Below, piece by piece: positions 44,002 to 54,793 of a stretch of 64,000 bases of DNA. How positions within the stretch are numbered: position 1 is the first letter of the stretch; each line of letters starts with the position of its first letter. Origin of the DNA: Natronincola peptidivorans (GTDB taxonomy: Bacteria > Bacillota > Clostridia > Peptostreptococcales > Natronincolaceae); NCBI RefSeq assembly GCF_900111615.1, contig NZ_FOHU01000002.1, positions 62,001 to 126,000 on the forward strand, written 5' to 3'. A program made the position numbers and the translations under genes. The notes beneath the pieces are model-generated. The model had not been told where the DNA came from, made no database searches, and saw nothing but the letters and a program-made list of their open reading frames with translations.

Positions 44002-44871
44002 TTGGCTGGACTAGGAATGCAAGATATAAAAAGAAGGATCAAAAGTGTTAATAGTACAAAACAGATCACAAAGGCGATGGAGCTAGTATCTTCTGCTAAG
44101 CTGAGAAAAGCGAAAGAACGACTAGAAAAAACAAGGCCGTATTTTAAAACAATAAAAAGTACAGTAGAAGAAATCGTTGCCTCCACCAAGGGAATACAGC
44201 ATGAATTTTTGAATTCCCGTGAAGTGAAAAAGACAGGGTACATTGTGATCACAGCTGATAGAGGACTATGTGGCGGCTATAATACCAATGTGATAAAGAA
44301 AGCTGTTCAGCATATGGAGGATAAAGAAAGGGTATCTGTGGTGGCTATCGGTCAAAAAGCTAGAGACTACTTTAGAAAAAGAAGCTATGATTTAGATGGA
44401 GAGTTTACCCGTATATCAGAAAATCCTTCCTTTAGCGATGCGCAAAGTATAGGAAAGCTGTCGATAGAATTATATAAACAGGAGCTGGTGGATGAAGTAT
44501 ATCTTGTCTATACAGAATTCATTAGTACTATCAATCAAAAACCAACGGTAATAAAGCTATTACCAATAGAAGTAGCTGCTGAAGCCGTAGAGATTTCTCA
44601 AACCGAGGATGAAGAATTCATGGCCTATGAGCCATCACCTGAAGGGGTGCTAAGCTTTTTGGTACCAAAATATATCGAAAGCATGATTTTTGGTGCATTG
44701 ATAGAGGCTTCCACCAGTGAGCAGGCGGCAAGAAGAGTGGCGATGGAAAGTGCCACTGACAATGCTACTGAAATGATTGGCGATTTACAGCTGCAATATA
44801 ACCGTGCAAGACAAGCTTCCATCACCCAGGAGATCGCTGAAATTGTTGGTGGAGCAGAAGCACTTAAATAA
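44002..44871 (+). CDS. atpG: ATP synthase F1 subunit gamma
   Basis: A 289-residue central shaft with the conserved N-terminal helix (MQDIKRRIKSVNSTKQITKAMELVSSAKLRKA), VITADRGLCGGYN and the C-terminal helix RRVAMESATDNATEMIGDLQLQYNRARQASITQEIAEIVGGAEAL. TTG start after GGGAGGTGATATA. Confidence 0.97.
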   Translation: MAGLGMQDIKRRIKSVNSTKQITKAMELVSSAKLRKAKERLEKTRPYFKTIKSTVEEIVASTKGIQHEFLNSREVKKTGYIVITADRGLCGGYNTNVIKKAVQHMEDKERVSVVAIGQKARDYFRKRSYDLDGEFTRISENPSFSDAQSIGKLSIELYKQELVDEVYLVYTEFISTINQKPTVIKLLPIEVAAEAVEISQTEDEEFMAYEPSPEGVLSFLVPKYIESMIFGALIEASTSEQAARRVAMESATDNATEMIGDLQLQYNRARQASITQEIAEIVGGAEALK

Positions 44872-44874
44872 GAC

Positions 44875-46425
<1,551 letters not shown>

Positions 46426-46433
46426 GTGATTAA

Positions 46434-46841
46434 ATGGCTTCGAAGTTTCATCTAGAAATCGTAACACCAGATAGAGTGTTTTACGATGATGAGGTAGAGA
46501 TGGCGGTGGTGCGAACCACTGAAGGAGACGTGGGAATCTTAGATGAACATATTTCTATGGTATCACCTTTAAAAATCGGTAAAATCAAGATCAAGAAGGA
46601 AGGAAGCTTTAAGGAGGCTGCCATCGCTGGCGGTTTTGTTAAGGTAATCCAAGGTGAAACCACTATTATTGCTGATGCTGCAGAGTGGCCTGAGGAGATT
46701 GATGTTCAAAGAGCAGAAGAAGCTAAGGAAAGAGCAGAAAAGCGATTAGAAGTAGGTAAAGAGGATATAGACACAGCAAGAGCAGAGATTGCTTTAAGAA
46801 AAGCAGTGAATCGAATAGAAATATATAAAGGCAAAAAATAG
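46434..46841 (+). CDS. atpC: ATP synthase F1 subunit epsilon
   Basis: A 135-residue subunit with an N-terminal beta sandwich (FHLEIVTPDRVFYDDEVEMAVVRTTEGDVGIL) and a C-terminal helical hairpin (VQRAEEAKERAEKRLE, TARAEIALRKAVNRIEIY), which can inhibit ATP hydrolysis. Last gene of the operon. Confidence 0.96.
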   Translation: MASKFHLEIVTPDRVFYDDEVEMAVVRTTEGDVGILDEHISMVSPLKIGKIKIKKEGSFKEAAIAGGFVKVIQGETTIIADAAEWPEEIDVQRAEEAKERAEKRLEVGKEDIDTARAEIALRKAVNRIEIYKGKK

Positions 46842-46847
46842 TAAAAA

Positions 46848-46881
46848 CTAAGGGCTTGATGCTAATGCACCAAGCCCTTAG
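46848..46881 (+). terminator. hairpin after atpC
   Basis: CTAAGGGCTTG (46848-46858) pairs exactly with CAAGCCCTTAG (46871-46881). No T run follows, but the stem is long and stable. Confidence 0.7.
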
Positions 46882-47001
46882 ACTGTTGAAAAACCTCCAT
46901 CTTCTTCGTTACTTCAAAAACCCAGCACCTTTACGTATTACCTATACGCTGCAGTCGCTGGGTTTTCTTGTGCCTTGAATCTGAAGAATTTTGCACAGTC
47001 T
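46880..47001. repeat. 122-base palindromic element (MITE-like)
   Basis: Outer ends AGACTGT (46880-46886) and ACAGTCT (46995-47001) are exact inverted copies; inside, AAAACCCAGC (46917-46926) pairs with GCTGGGTTTT (46957-46966) and CGTAT with ATACG at the centre. The sequences TTCGTTACTTC and GTGCCTTGAA inside recall a dispersed palindromic repeat found in several clostridial genomes. It has no coding capacity. Confidence 0.65.
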
Positions 47002-47019
47002 TGATTTTAATCTTGCTTT

Positions 47020-47436
47020 TTAATGTACAATTAAATCATACTCAAGCTCTTCGCCCTCCACAGCTTCGATGGAAATAACCATTCTGATGGGAAGACTAAT
47101 TATCATTTGATAAGGTTCACTGATCCATCCCATATCTGCATGAATAGACAAGGGAGAAATGGCCTCTGGTAAGCGATGAAGCCTTACGTAACCTTCCAGC
47201 ATTTCTAACCTCCCTGTATAGGTTACTCCACTGATTTCAAAGGGAAAATCAATAAATTCTGAGGTGTCAGTCTCTACTAATGGAAAACGATGAATTTCCT
47301 GTCCATCTAAATTCACAACAATTTCTTTTCCATTACTGGGTGTTGATAAAAGTGTTGGTATGGTAAAAAAAGAAACTATACTCAGGATTACAACGATAAC
47401 AATTAAGGCAATATCAGCTTTTGTAACTATTTTCAT
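47020..47436 (-). CDS. NusG domain II-containing membrane-anchored protein
   Basis: A 138-residue protein with one N-terminal membrane segment (ADIALIVIVVILSIVSFFTIPTLL) and an extracytoplasmic domain like NusG domain II (VVNLDGQEIHRFPLVE, ADMGWISEPYQMIISLPIRMVISIE). The family's cysteine pair before GWIS is replaced here (ADMGW). Role unknown; often found near cobalamin or quinone genes in Clostridia. Start at the ATG (minus strand, 47434-47436) after GGAGG; a longer frame starts ATGGAGG upstream and includes the ribosome site itself. Confidence 0.8.
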   Translation of the reverse strand: MKIVTKADIALIVIVVILSIVSFFTIPTLLSTPSNGKEIVVNLDGQEIHRFPLVETDTSEFIDFPFEISGVTYTGRLEMLEGYVRLHRLPEAISPLSIHADMGWISEPYQMIISLPIRMVISIEAVEGEELEYDLIVH

Positions 47437-47468
47437 CAAAAAAACCTCCATTCAAGCAGGCGGTATTA

Positions 47469-47497
47469 TTTATAATAAATGATGCCTAATAATTCAA
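47469..47497 (-). promoter_or_regulatory. promoter of the NusG domain II gene
   Basis: On the minus strand TTGAAT (47492-47497), 17 bases, TATAAA (47469-47474). Confidence 0.55.
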
Positions 47498-47755
47498 CAC
47501 ATCTAGCCACAGCTTGGTCAGTGAATGATGTTAGTATCCATAGCAGTCTACATAATCTGCAAATTTTATTATATACTATTTAGAAGCAACTGACAAACCC
47601 TATGAGGAATAATCCTAATATTTACAGGGGAAATTAACTGCATAGGTAGATAAACAAGTAACTAGGTAAAGATGCCTTCGATAAAGGGAATGAATCCTAT
47701 TTGAAAAGGGTATATCAATAGTAAATACATAAGCAAAAAAGCTGGAGGTGAAGAG
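47498..47755. other. gap between divergent genes
   Basis: AT-rich with no gene seen. AAGCTGGAGGTGAAGAG just before 47756 is the ribosome site of the plus-strand gene; no clear promoter for that gene is seen. Confidence 0.4.
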
Positions 47756-48307
47756 ATGTCAGACAAAAATGAACTAGAAAGAACTTTAGAATATGCATTA
47801 AAGGGAGTACCGCAAATAAAGCCAGAGGAAAAAAGAAAATGGCTGGGGGAGTTTAGAGAGAGAATTATTTTAGGTTTATCCGTGGAACAAGCAAAAAAGA
47901 CAGAAGCATTGCATATAGTAAAGGAAGGGTTAAAGGACTCAATGGCAGAGATGTTAATTGTTAATAATAACATACCAATGGAAACTACTTCAAAATATAT
48001 GAAGATAGCAAAGGAAATGGATAAGGAGTACAGATCTGTAGCGACAGATGCTAAAGAGGCTATGGGTGTAGTGGTGGCCAGTCGCACGGCTGTAGATAGA
48101 GAGAATGTAGTACCAGAAGTAAAGGAGCTGCCAGAAAAATTTAAAAATGCTAAACATAAAGAGCTTTGTAAAGAGTGTTATGAAGAATTAAAGGCAATAG
48201 ATCCAGAGGCAGTAAAGGCTTTTAAGAAACAAAGCTTTATAGATAAATTTTTTGGTTTATATTGCGGCGCCTGCGAGAAAGATATTGATGGAGGTCCGTT
48301 GATGTAG
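47756..48307 (+). CDS. YueI-like (DUF1694) protein with C-terminal CxxC pairs
   Basis: A 183-residue cytoplasmic protein. Residues 1-120 match the YueI family (KPEEKRKWLGEFRERIILGLSVEQA, YMKIAKEMDKEYRSVATDAKEAMGVVVASRTAVDRENV), of unknown function. The last 60 residues add two cysteine pairs, LCKECY and YCGACE, that could bind zinc and are not part of Bacillus YueI as I know it. ATG after GGAGGTGAAGAG. A perfect hairpin covers the stop codon. Confidence 0.8.
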   Translation: MSDKNELERTLEYALKGVPQIKPEEKRKWLGEFRERIILGLSVEQAKKTEALHIVKEGLKDSMAEMLIVNNNIPMETTSKYMKIAKEMDKEYRSVATDAKEAMGVVVASRTAVDRENVVPEVKELPEKFKNAKHKELCKECYEELKAIDPEAVKAFKKQSFIDKFFGLYCGACEKDIDGGPLM

Positions 48308-48331
48308 AAGGATTTTATCCTTCTACATCAA
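48299..48331 (+). terminator. perfect 15-base-pair hairpin at the end of the YueI-like gene
   Basis: TTGATGTAGAAGGAT and ATCCTTCTACATCAA are exact inverted copies with a TTT loop. No T run follows; it overlaps the stop codon. Confidence 0.7.
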
Positions 48332-48640
48332 CTTAAAATGAAAAATGAAGAATGAAAAATGTATAGATAAGCAATTTTGAGTTTAAATTAATAATACACA
48401 CGTTACGGTTTCGCCCATGAATAACTCCTACAGCTCACTTCGATGAACAATACTACAATCTGCAAACTCGGTACCCTCAAACATACAGATTGCTTAACGT
48501 ATTTCTCATCTGCATTCCCTGGGAGTTATGGTCATGTTCTGCAAATGTACCGCTTAGCATTATTTATTTAATCATGGGGTTGCTTATCTATAGTATACCT
48601 TTAGCTTTAAACTTTTAATTTTATATTTTGCATTTAAAAG
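48332..48640. repeat. large nested inverted-repeat element, about 300 bases
   Basis: Outer arms are the A-rich AAAATGAAAAATGAAGAATG (from 48336) and T-rich TTTTAATTTTATATTTTGCA (48612-48631). Next come exact 13-base inverted copies TATAGATAAGCAA (48362-48374) and TTGCTTATCTATA (48580-48592), then CATGA/ATAACTCC against GGGAGTTAT/TCATG, and CAATCTG against CAGATTG. No open frame of note. It looks like the same repeat family carrying a structured insert; it fills most of the 490-base gap before the YwmB-like gene. Confidence 0.6.
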
Positions 48641-48799
48641 TATAGCTCTTTTTTTTCCTGTCAATAATGAAACTACAAAGGGAAGAGTGCAAAAGTGTAG
48701 TAAGGATGTTTTTCGTCCCCCTTTAACATCATGCTTACATACTTAAGCCTCTCCCTTTTTTTAGTTTTCAGTAAACAGGAAAAGAAAGGAGCGTTAGTT

Positions 48800-49627
48800 A
48801 TGAAAAAAGTTTATTATGCAGGAATTATTTTTTTATTATTCTTAAGTTTCTTTTATATAGCCTCTGCTATACAAAATGGAAACAATATGATTGATACAGA
48901 AGACCCAATGGTAAAGATATTTGAAGAAAGTGGTGCCGACATTTTAGAGGCGAACATTACCACTACCTTAGAATTACCAGATACCTTATGGAGCAAAGAA
49001 GAAGTACAAGAGATCAAGGAAACGCTAAAAAAGAAATTGGGGTTTAGTGATAAGGAAGAGATTGTGATCCATGATGGGTATTGGTCCTTATATGAGGAAG
49101 CATCGATAGAGGAAGATGAAAACAAGTTATTTATTCATGAATTTTCAGATATTGGCATGAGCCAAATTATAGTAACCAATACCAATGAAACAGGGGATAT
49201 TATTACTTTTATCGTATATACAGCAGAGATTCAAGAAGAAAAAACCTCGTATATTATTATTGACATCATCCAAAATAAAAGGTATAAAGATATAGTGGAT
49301 CAGTGTAATCAAAGTAAGGAAATCTTAGAAAAACATGGAAGTAATATAGAGACAACTATTAATTTAGTTGGAACTTACGATGGTAGGATGGCCAAGGAAG
49401 ATGGAGAAAGTATAATTAATGGACTCATTCAATTAGTAAATGGGAATAAAGTTGAAGAAGTTGCAGAGGAATTATATATAAGTACTACTGTTTATACACC
49501 AACTATTCCAGAGGCAATTCAATATGGCAATCATAAAGTAAACTTGCAGCTTGCAATGCGATATAATGATTATGAGGAGAAGACCTATTTGTATATTGCC
49601 AACCCTTTGATTACCTTAACCTACTAA
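48800..49627 (+). CDS. YwmB family protein (TATA-box-binding-like fold)
   Basis: A 275-residue exported protein: N-terminal signal/anchor (VYYAGIIFLLFLSFFYIASA) and an extracytoplasmic part resembling YwmB (EEVQEIKETLKKKLGF, INLVGTYDGRMAKEDGESIINGLIQLVNGNKVEEV, TPTIPEAIQYGNHKVNLQLAMRYNDYEEKTYLYIANPLITLTY). Function unknown. Its place just before murA and spoIID is the same as in Bacillus subtilis. Start ATG 48800 follows AAAGGAG; the upstream frame is open without a ribosome site. Confidence 0.85.
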   Translation: MKKVYYAGIIFLLFLSFFYIASAIQNGNNMIDTEDPMVKIFEESGADILEANITTTLELPDTLWSKEEVQEIKETLKKKLGFSDKEEIVIHDGYWSLYEEASIEEDENKLFIHEFSDIGMSQIIVTNTNETGDIITFIVYTAEIQEEKTSYIIIDIIQNKRYKDIVDQCNQSKEILEKHGSNIETTINLVGTYDGRMAKEDGESIINGLIQLVNGNKVEEVAEELYISTTVYTPTIPEAIQYGNHKVNLQLAMRYNDYEEKTYLYIANPLITLTY

Positions 49628-49671
49628 ATCAATAAAGTACTTTGGCATCCATGGAAAGTGAGGAGTAGATA

Positions 49672-50949
49672 TTGGCAAAAATAGTTGTTGAAAAAAGTCA
49701 ACCTTTAAAGGGAACAGTTCGAGTAAGTGGAGCAAAAAATTCCGTGTTACCTATTTTAGCCGCAACCTTATTAGCTACAGAGAAATGTGTATTGGAGGAT
49801 GTACCTCCTTTAAGAGATGTTGACGTTATTTGTGAGGTGCTGGCTAGCTTAGGAGCCGATGTAAAAAGAGTAAATAGAGAACAAATTGAGATCAGAGCAC
49901 ATCAAATTGATAATTTTGAAGCACCCTATGAGCTGGTTAGAAAAATGAGAGCTTCCTTTCTAGTAATGGGACCGCTGTTGGCTAGAATGGGAAAGGCCAG
50001 AATCTCTATGCCCGGTGGATGTGCTATAGGCACCAGACCCATTGATTTGCATTTAAAAGGATTTAAAGCCTTAGGTGCAGAGATTACGTTAGGGCATGGC
50101 TTTGTAGAGGCAAAGGCAGATAGATTGAAAGGAAGTAAAATTTATTTAGATTTTCCCAGCGTAGGTGCTACAGAAAATATCATTATGGCGGCCTCCCTAG
50201 CAGAAGGTCAAACCATTATAGAAAACGCTGCAGAGGAGCCGGAGATTACAGACCTTGCAAACTTTTTAAACAAAATGGGGGCCGACATTAAAGGCGCCGG
50301 TACAGATACCATCAAGATAAAGGGCGTTGCAAAGCTAACGGGTACTACCCATACTGTTATTCCTGACAGAGTTGAAGCAGGAACCTATATGGTGGCTGCA
50401 GCAATGACCAAGGGAAATGTTTTAGTAGACAATGCTGAGGCAGATCATTTGAAGCCTGTCATCGCAAAGCTAAGGGAAATGGATGTAGAAATCTATGAAG
50501 AAGGCAACGGTTTAAGGGTGATAGGGCCAGAAAGACCAAAACCTGTAGATATTAAAACCCTTCCTTATCCAGGCTTTCCTACTGATATGCAGGCACAATT
50601 TATGGCTTTGTTAAGTATAGCAAATGGTACAAGTGTTATTATCGAAACTGTATTTGAAAATAGGTTTATGCATGTAAGTGAACTAAAAAGAATGGGTGCC
50701 GATATAAAGATTGAAGGAAGAAGTGCTATTATAGAAGGACAACAGAACTTAACCGGGGCTCCTGTGAAGGCCACTGATTTAAGGGCAGGTGCTGCTCTGA
50801 TTTTGACAGGGTTGGTTTCTGAAGGCAGGACAGAGGTTACCAATATCCAGCATATCGAGAGAGGCTATGTAGACATAGAAAAGAAGCTAAGAGGGCTTGG
50901 TGCCAATATATATAGAGAAGAAGATAAAGAAGAGGATAAAGAAGCATAA
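49672..50949 (+). CDS. murA: UDP-N-acetylglucosamine 1-carboxyvinyltransferase
   Basis: A 425-residue enzyme that transfers enolpyruvate from PEP to UDP-GlcNAc, the first committed step of peptidoglycan synthesis. It shows K22-N23 ([13 protein letters not shown]), the catalytic Cys117 in [15 protein letters not shown] (the residue targeted by fosfomycin) and [13 protein letters not shown]. The Cys (not Asp) form implies fosfomycin sensitivity at the target level. It ends in an acidic [10 protein letters not shown] tail. TTG start after GTGAGGAG. Confidence 0.97.
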   Translation: MAKIVVEKSQPLKGTVRVSGAKNSVLPILAATLLATEKCVLEDVPPLRDVDVICEVLASLGADVKRVNREQIEIRAHQIDNFEAPYELVRKMRASFLVMGPLLARMGKARISMPGGCAIGTRPIDLHLKGFKALGAEITLGHGFVEAKADRLKGSKIYLDFPSVGATENIIMAASLAEGQTIIENAAEEPEITDLANFLNKMGADIKGAGTDTIKIKGVAKLTGTTHTVIPDRVEAGTYMVAAAMTKGNVLVDNAEADHLKPVIAKLREMDVEIYEEGNGLRVIGPERPKPVDIKTLPYPGFPTDMQAQFMALLSIANGTSVIIETVFENRFMHVSELKRMGADIKIEGRSAIIEGQQNLTGAPVKATDLRAGAALILTGLVSEGRTEVTNIQHIERGYVDIEKKLRGLGANIYREEDKEEDKEA

Positions 50950-50995
50950 GATATAGTTCTAAAACCTTTATTGAGAACATATACCTAGGTAAAGC

Positions 50996-51052
50996 AAAAT
51001 GCAAAATGAAGAATGTATTCCACTTTATATTTTTCATTTGCTTCTACTGGGG
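50996..51052. repeat. short intergenic inverted repeat before spoIID
   Basis: GCAAAATGAAGAAT pairs with ATTTTTCATTTGC with one bulge; same A-rich/T-rich arm type as the longer elements, without the terminal GC hairpin. Confidence 0.45.
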
Positions 51053-51062
51053 GATAGATTCA

Positions 51063-52070
51063 ATGAAGGGTATTTTTTTTGCGTTTATTTCTATTTTAGT
51101 TATTACCCTGTTGATACCATTATTTATTATTAGCAGCTGTGAAATGCAGGCTCCCCAAAGACACGATGGCGTTAGGGAGGAAATCAGGGAATCAGATCTT
51201 ATCATTCATGTATTCAATCACGAAACAAAAGAAATCATGGAACTGTATTTAGAGGAATATATCACTCAGGTCCTTGTGGCAGAAATGCCCGCTAGCTTTG
51301 AAATGGAAGCCCTAAAGGCACAGGCGGTGGCAGCTAGGACCTATGCTATTTGGAGAGAAAGCACCCATGGGAAAGCAGGACATCCTTCTCATCCTGGTGC
51401 CAGTGTATGTACTAGTCATGCCCATTGTCAGGAGTGGTTATCCATGGAGGAAATACAAAATAGACATGGAAAGGCATGGATGGAAAACTATTGGGATAAG
51501 ATACAAGAGGCGGTAGAAAGCACCACAGGCATCATTATGACCTATAACATGCAACCGATAGAACCATTATATCATTCTACCAGTGGTGGAAAAACAGAAA
51601 ACTCTGAGGATGTATTTGCTTCTGCTCAGCCATATCTCAGAAGTGTCTCTAGTCCCTATGAGGAAAGATCACCTGTATTGGTGGATCAAAAAAAGATCAC
51701 AATGGATGCATTTATAAATGGTTTAAGAAGCAGAGACAGAGACTTTACCATTGATAGGAGGAATGCAGCCTCTCAGATAAACATTCTAGAAAAAAATCAG
51801 GGTGGTAGTATAAGTAAAATCCAAATCGGCAACAAAACCTTTACTGGTTCTCAAATCCGCCAAACCTTTGATTTAAGGTCTTCGGATTTTACCATAACTG
51901 TTAGCGGCAACACTGTAACCTTCTCTACCAGAGGCTATGGCCACGGGGTGGGGATGAGTCAATGGGGAGCCAATGGTATGGCAGAACAGGGCAGCGATTT
52001 TCAAGAGATCCTAAAGCATTATTATCAGGGTGTCACTTTTAGCAAACTTACAAGTAATAGGAGTGAGTAA
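51063..52070 (+). CDS. spoIID: stage II sporulation protein D (lytic transglycosylase)
   Basis: A 335-residue protein with an N-terminal membrane anchor (IFFAFISILVITLLIPLFII) and the SpoIID catalytic domain: LYLEEYITQVLVAEMPASFEMEALKAQAVAARTYA with the catalytic Glu, the cysteine/histidine-rich insert, YHSTSGGKTENSEDVF and GYGHGVGMSQWGANGMA. In the mother cell it cuts glycan strands during engulfment, with SpoIIM and SpoIIP (not in this window). ATG 51063 after GGGGGAT; the longer frame includes the repeat upstream. Confidence 0.95.
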   Translation: MKGIFFAFISILVITLLIPLFIISSCEMQAPQRHDGVREEIRESDLIIHVFNHETKEIMELYLEEYITQVLVAEMPASFEMEALKAQAVAARTYAIWRESTHGKAGHPSHPGASVCTSHAHCQEWLSMEEIQNRHGKAWMENYWDKIQEAVESTTGIIMTYNMQPIEPLYHSTSGGKTENSEDVFASAQPYLRSVSSPYEERSPVLVDQKKITMDAFINGLRSRDRDFTIDRRNAASQINILEKNQGGSISKIQIGNKTFTGSQIRQTFDLRSSDFTITVSGNTVTFSTRGYGHGVGMSQWGANGMAEQGSDFQEILKHYYQGVTFSKLTSNRSE

Positions 52071-52142
52071 AATAACTTTTAATACCTCCATAGGTATAAA
52101 TTATCGGAAACGGGCGATAATTACAGATGGAGGTGGATTTCA

Positions 52143-53012
52143 ATGTCTTTTGATAATAACAACGACAATAACAATGAAAAGGAAAACAAGAGGTCCGTTT
52201 ACAGATTTTTGGACAAACAAGGGTTTTATCTTATTTTATTATTATGTGTATCTATCGTGCTAGTAACCGCTATGTGGGTATCTAGGCAGGAGGAAGAATA
52301 TCATTTATCGGAAGCTCCTCCTGAAAACCTAGAAGAAGATTTCAGTAGAGTAGAGATTACCTTAGTAGAGGAAGACACATCTACAGAAGAGGATAGTCAG
52401 GAAGCTGCAAAAATAGGAGACTCAAATAATATAGTAGTGTCAGAACCAGTAGAAAAGCCGACTGCTGAAGAATCTGATACTCAAGCCGCTGCTGTTGAAG
52501 AAGTAACACAACCAAAGCAGGAGCCGCAGCTGGAGGTAAGTCCTAAAAGACAGCCTGCAGCAGAAAAAGATAACACACCAACCACAGCTGCTCAAGATAT
52601 CATCATGATACAGCCAGTAATAGGGAAGGTAGGATTGCCCTTTGCAGAGGACAGATTAGTGTATCATGAGACCTTGGAGCACTGGAGCATCCATAGTGGA
52701 ATGGATATTCATGGAGAAGAAGGAGCTCCTGTGAGGGCGGTATTAGATGGCGAAGTAATAGAGGTTGTCAATGATACTATTATGGGAATAACCATAAGCC
52801 TGCAGCATGAAGAGGATTTAATTACCAGGTACAGCAATTTATCTACCGATGCCATGGTGAAGGTAGGACAGAAGGTAACGAAGGGACAGGTTATTAGCGG
52901 CATAGGAAGAACAGCGGCCAATAAAACCTTAGAAGGACCTCTACTGCATTTTCAGGTCTTAAAAGAAGGAAGGGCAGTAGATCCACAGAACTATCTTCCT
53001 AAAATCAATTAA
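52143..53012 (+). CDS. spoIIQ: stage II sporulation protein Q (LytM/M23 domain)
   Basis: A 289-residue forespore membrane protein: Asn-rich N-terminus, one membrane segment (FYLILLLCVSIVLVTAMWVS), a long acidic linker (about 50-155) and a C-terminal M23 domain. It pairs with SpoIIIAH across the two spore membranes. Zinc ligands appear partly kept: H-x3-D in HSGMD and the histidine in LLHFQV, but the first histidine of the usual HxH motif is leucine (GPLLHF), so peptidase activity is doubtful. ATG after GGAGGTGG. Position after spoIID matches Bacillus. Confidence 0.92.
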   Translation: MSFDNNNDNNNEKENKRSVYRFLDKQGFYLILLLCVSIVLVTAMWVSRQEEEYHLSEAPPENLEEDFSRVEITLVEEDTSTEEDSQEAAKIGDSNNIVVSEPVEKPTAEESDTQAAAVEEVTQPKQEPQLEVSPKRQPAAEKDNTPTTAAQDIIMIQPVIGKVGLPFAEDRLVYHETLEHWSIHSGMDIHGEEGAPVRAVLDGEVIEVVNDTIMGITISLQHEEDLITRYSNLSTDAMVKVGQKVTKGQVISGIGRTAANKTLEGPLLHFQVLKEGRAVDPQNYLPKIN

Positions 53013-53043
53013 AATAGTACATTTTTATATAGCAAAACCAACG

Positions 53044-53075
53044 GAAACGGAGAAAAAAACTTCGTTTCTTTTTTT
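53044..53075 (+). terminator. terminator after spoIIQ
   Basis: GAAACGGAG pairs with CTTCGTTTC (one wobble), followed by seven Ts. Confidence 0.85.
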
Positions 53076-53211
53076 AGTGGATATAAATTTACAAGCCATG
53101 TAGTCTATAGATAACTTATAAATTCAGAAACCTGTAAAAATAACAATTCTAAATTTGTATCCTTCCTCATATTAATAGACTAAGACATATATATAGAGGG
53201 GGGTCACACAC

Positions 53212-53481
53212 TTGAAGGACTATATAGAGAAACGAGTTGTTGATATAGCTCGTTATATCATTGAAGAAGAAACTACTGTTAGACAAACCGCTCGGGTATT
53301 TGGAGTTAGCAAAAGTACAGTTCATAAGGATGTTACTGAAAGGCTTCCTAAGATAAACCCTCTAGTGGCAAATCAAGTAAAAAATATACTTGAAGTAAAT
53401 AAGGCCGAAAGACATATAAGAGGTGGCAGAGCAACGAAAATGAAATATAAAAGTGAAAAAACTGTAGGAATGAAGGATTGA
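53212..53481 (+). CDS. spoIIID: sporulation transcription factor SpoIIID
   Basis: An 89-residue DNA-binding protein almost entirely covered by the family: YIEKRVVDIARYIIEEETTVRQTARVFGVSKSTVHKDVTERLPKINP, with the helix-turn-helix at about 22-43, then a basic C-terminus. It tunes the sigma-E regulon in the mother cell. TTG start after GAGGGGGG. The gap upstream has CATATT and CATATA elements that faintly recall a sigma-E promoter but with wrong spacing. Confidence 0.96.
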   Translation: MKDYIEKRVVDIARYIIEEETTVRQTARVFGVSKSTVHKDVTERLPKINPLVANQVKNILEVNKAERHIRGGRATKMKYKSEKTVGMKD

Positions 53482-53510
53482 AAAATCTCCTGATGTATCA
53501 GGAGATTTTT
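53481..53510 (+). terminator. terminator after spoIIID
   Basis: AAAAATCTCCTGAT pairs with ATCAGGAGATTTTT around a GT loop, starting on the stop codon; the paired arm itself supplies the T run. Confidence 0.9.
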
Positions 53511-53662
53511 GTCGTTATGACAATTTTTTTAAAAAAATTTAAAATAAAGAAGGATTTTTTGCTGTAATTCTAGAATGGTAACTGTTGAGAAAATCATAAA
53601 ATACTATTAAGTTTTTACTAAAATACATATAATAAATTGAAAAAAATGAAGGTGGGGAAAAA

Positions 53663-54685
53663 ATGTTCGGATTAAACTCAGATATTGGTATTGATTTAGG
53701 TACCGCTAGTGTGTTAGTTTTTGTAAAAAATAAAGGTATCGTATTGCAGGAGCCGTCGGTGGTAGCCATTGATAAAAATACCAATAGTATTTTGGCTGTA
53801 GGGCAGGAAGCCCGAAGAATGCTGGGAAGAACACCAGGAAATATTGTTGCTATCCGACCTCTAAAAGATGGTGTTATCTCTGATTATGAGGTTACAGAAA
53901 AAATGCTAAAATATTTTATTAATAAAACAGTAGGAAAGAAATGGATTTTTAAGCCTAAGATTATTGTGTGTGTACCTAGCGGCGTTACAGAAGTAGAAAA
54001 AAGAGCTGTTATTGATGCTACTAATGAAGCAGGGGCAAAAATGACATATCTGATAGAGGAGCCAATTGCTGCAGCCATAGGAGCGGGACTAGATATTGCT
54101 CAGCCTAATGGCCATATGATTGTAGACATTGGTGGAGGAACGACAGATGTTGCGGTTATTTCTTTAGGTGGGATTGTTGTAAGCAATTCTATTAAAGTAG
54201 CAGGAGATAAGTTTGATGAAGCTATTATACGTTATATGAGAAAGAAGCATAACATCATGATTGGTGAAAGAACAGCGGAGGAGATGAAAATCACCATCGG
54301 TGGTGCATATCCTAGAGAAAAATACGAGGTCATGAATGTAAGGGGAAGAAATCTTGTTTCTGGTTTACCAGTGAATATAGAAGTAACCAGTGAAGAAATG
54401 CTGGAGGCTTTAGAGGAAAGTATTATGACCATTGCTGACTCCGTACATTCTGTACTGGAAAAAACACCGCCGGAGCTGGCATCTGACATCGCAGATCAAG
54501 GAATCATCATGACAGGAGGAGGAGCACTATTATGGGGACTAGATAAAATGATTTCCAAAAGATGCGGTATCCCTGTTAGAGTTGCAGAAAATGCCGTTTC
54601 CTGTGTAGCCAAAGGCACCGGAAAGGCACTAGAATCCTTACATTTATTAGAAAGTCAATTGAAGGGTAATAAAGGTCGAAGATAA
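53663..54685 (+). CDS. mbl: rod shape-determining protein, MreB/Mbl family
   Basis: A 340-residue bacterial actin with [31 protein letters not shown] (phosphate 1), [20 protein letters not shown] (phosphate 2), [13 protein letters not shown] (adenosine) and [21 protein letters not shown]. It forms membrane filaments that guide side-wall synthesis. Mbl rather than MreB is chosen because of its place between spoIIID and the flagellar rod genes as in Bacillus. ATG after GAAGGTGGGG. Upstream CATATAAT (53626-53633) is a possible -10 box. Confidence 0.93.
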   Translation: MFGLNSDIGIDLGTASVLVFVKNKGIVLQEPSVVAIDKNTNSILAVGQEARRMLGRTPGNIVAIRPLKDGVISDYEVTEKMLKYFINKTVGKKWIFKPKIIVCVPSGVTEVEKRAVIDATNEAGAKMTYLIEEPIAAAIGAGLDIAQPNGHMIVDIGGGTTDVAVISLGGIVVSNSIKVAGDKFDEAIIRYMRKKHNIMIGERTAEEMKITIGGAYPREKYEVMNVRGRNLVSGLPVNIEVTSEEMLEALEESIMTIADSVHSVLEKTPPELASDIADQGIIMTGGGALLWGLDKMISKRCGIPVRVAENAVSCVAKGTGKALESLHLLESQLKGNKGRR

Positions 54686-54706
54686 TAAGTGGAAGATAAT
54701 AAAATG

Positions 54707-54730
54707 ATAGCGGAGAGAATTCTCCGCTAT
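54707..54730 (+). terminator. hairpin after mbl
   Basis: ATAGCGGAGA and TCTCCGCTAT pair exactly with a GAAT loop; outer AT pairs extend it. Weak T tail. Confidence 0.75.
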
Positions 54731-54793
54731 TGCTATTATTGTACATTTTTGCATAGAGTTCACATCCACCTATAGCTGTGGCATAAATAGGAC

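Noticed and set aside
53167-53193. Sigma-E promoter before spoIIID
   Set aside because: TCATATT and CATATATA are present, but the gap is 12 bases where about 14 is expected, so I do not call it.
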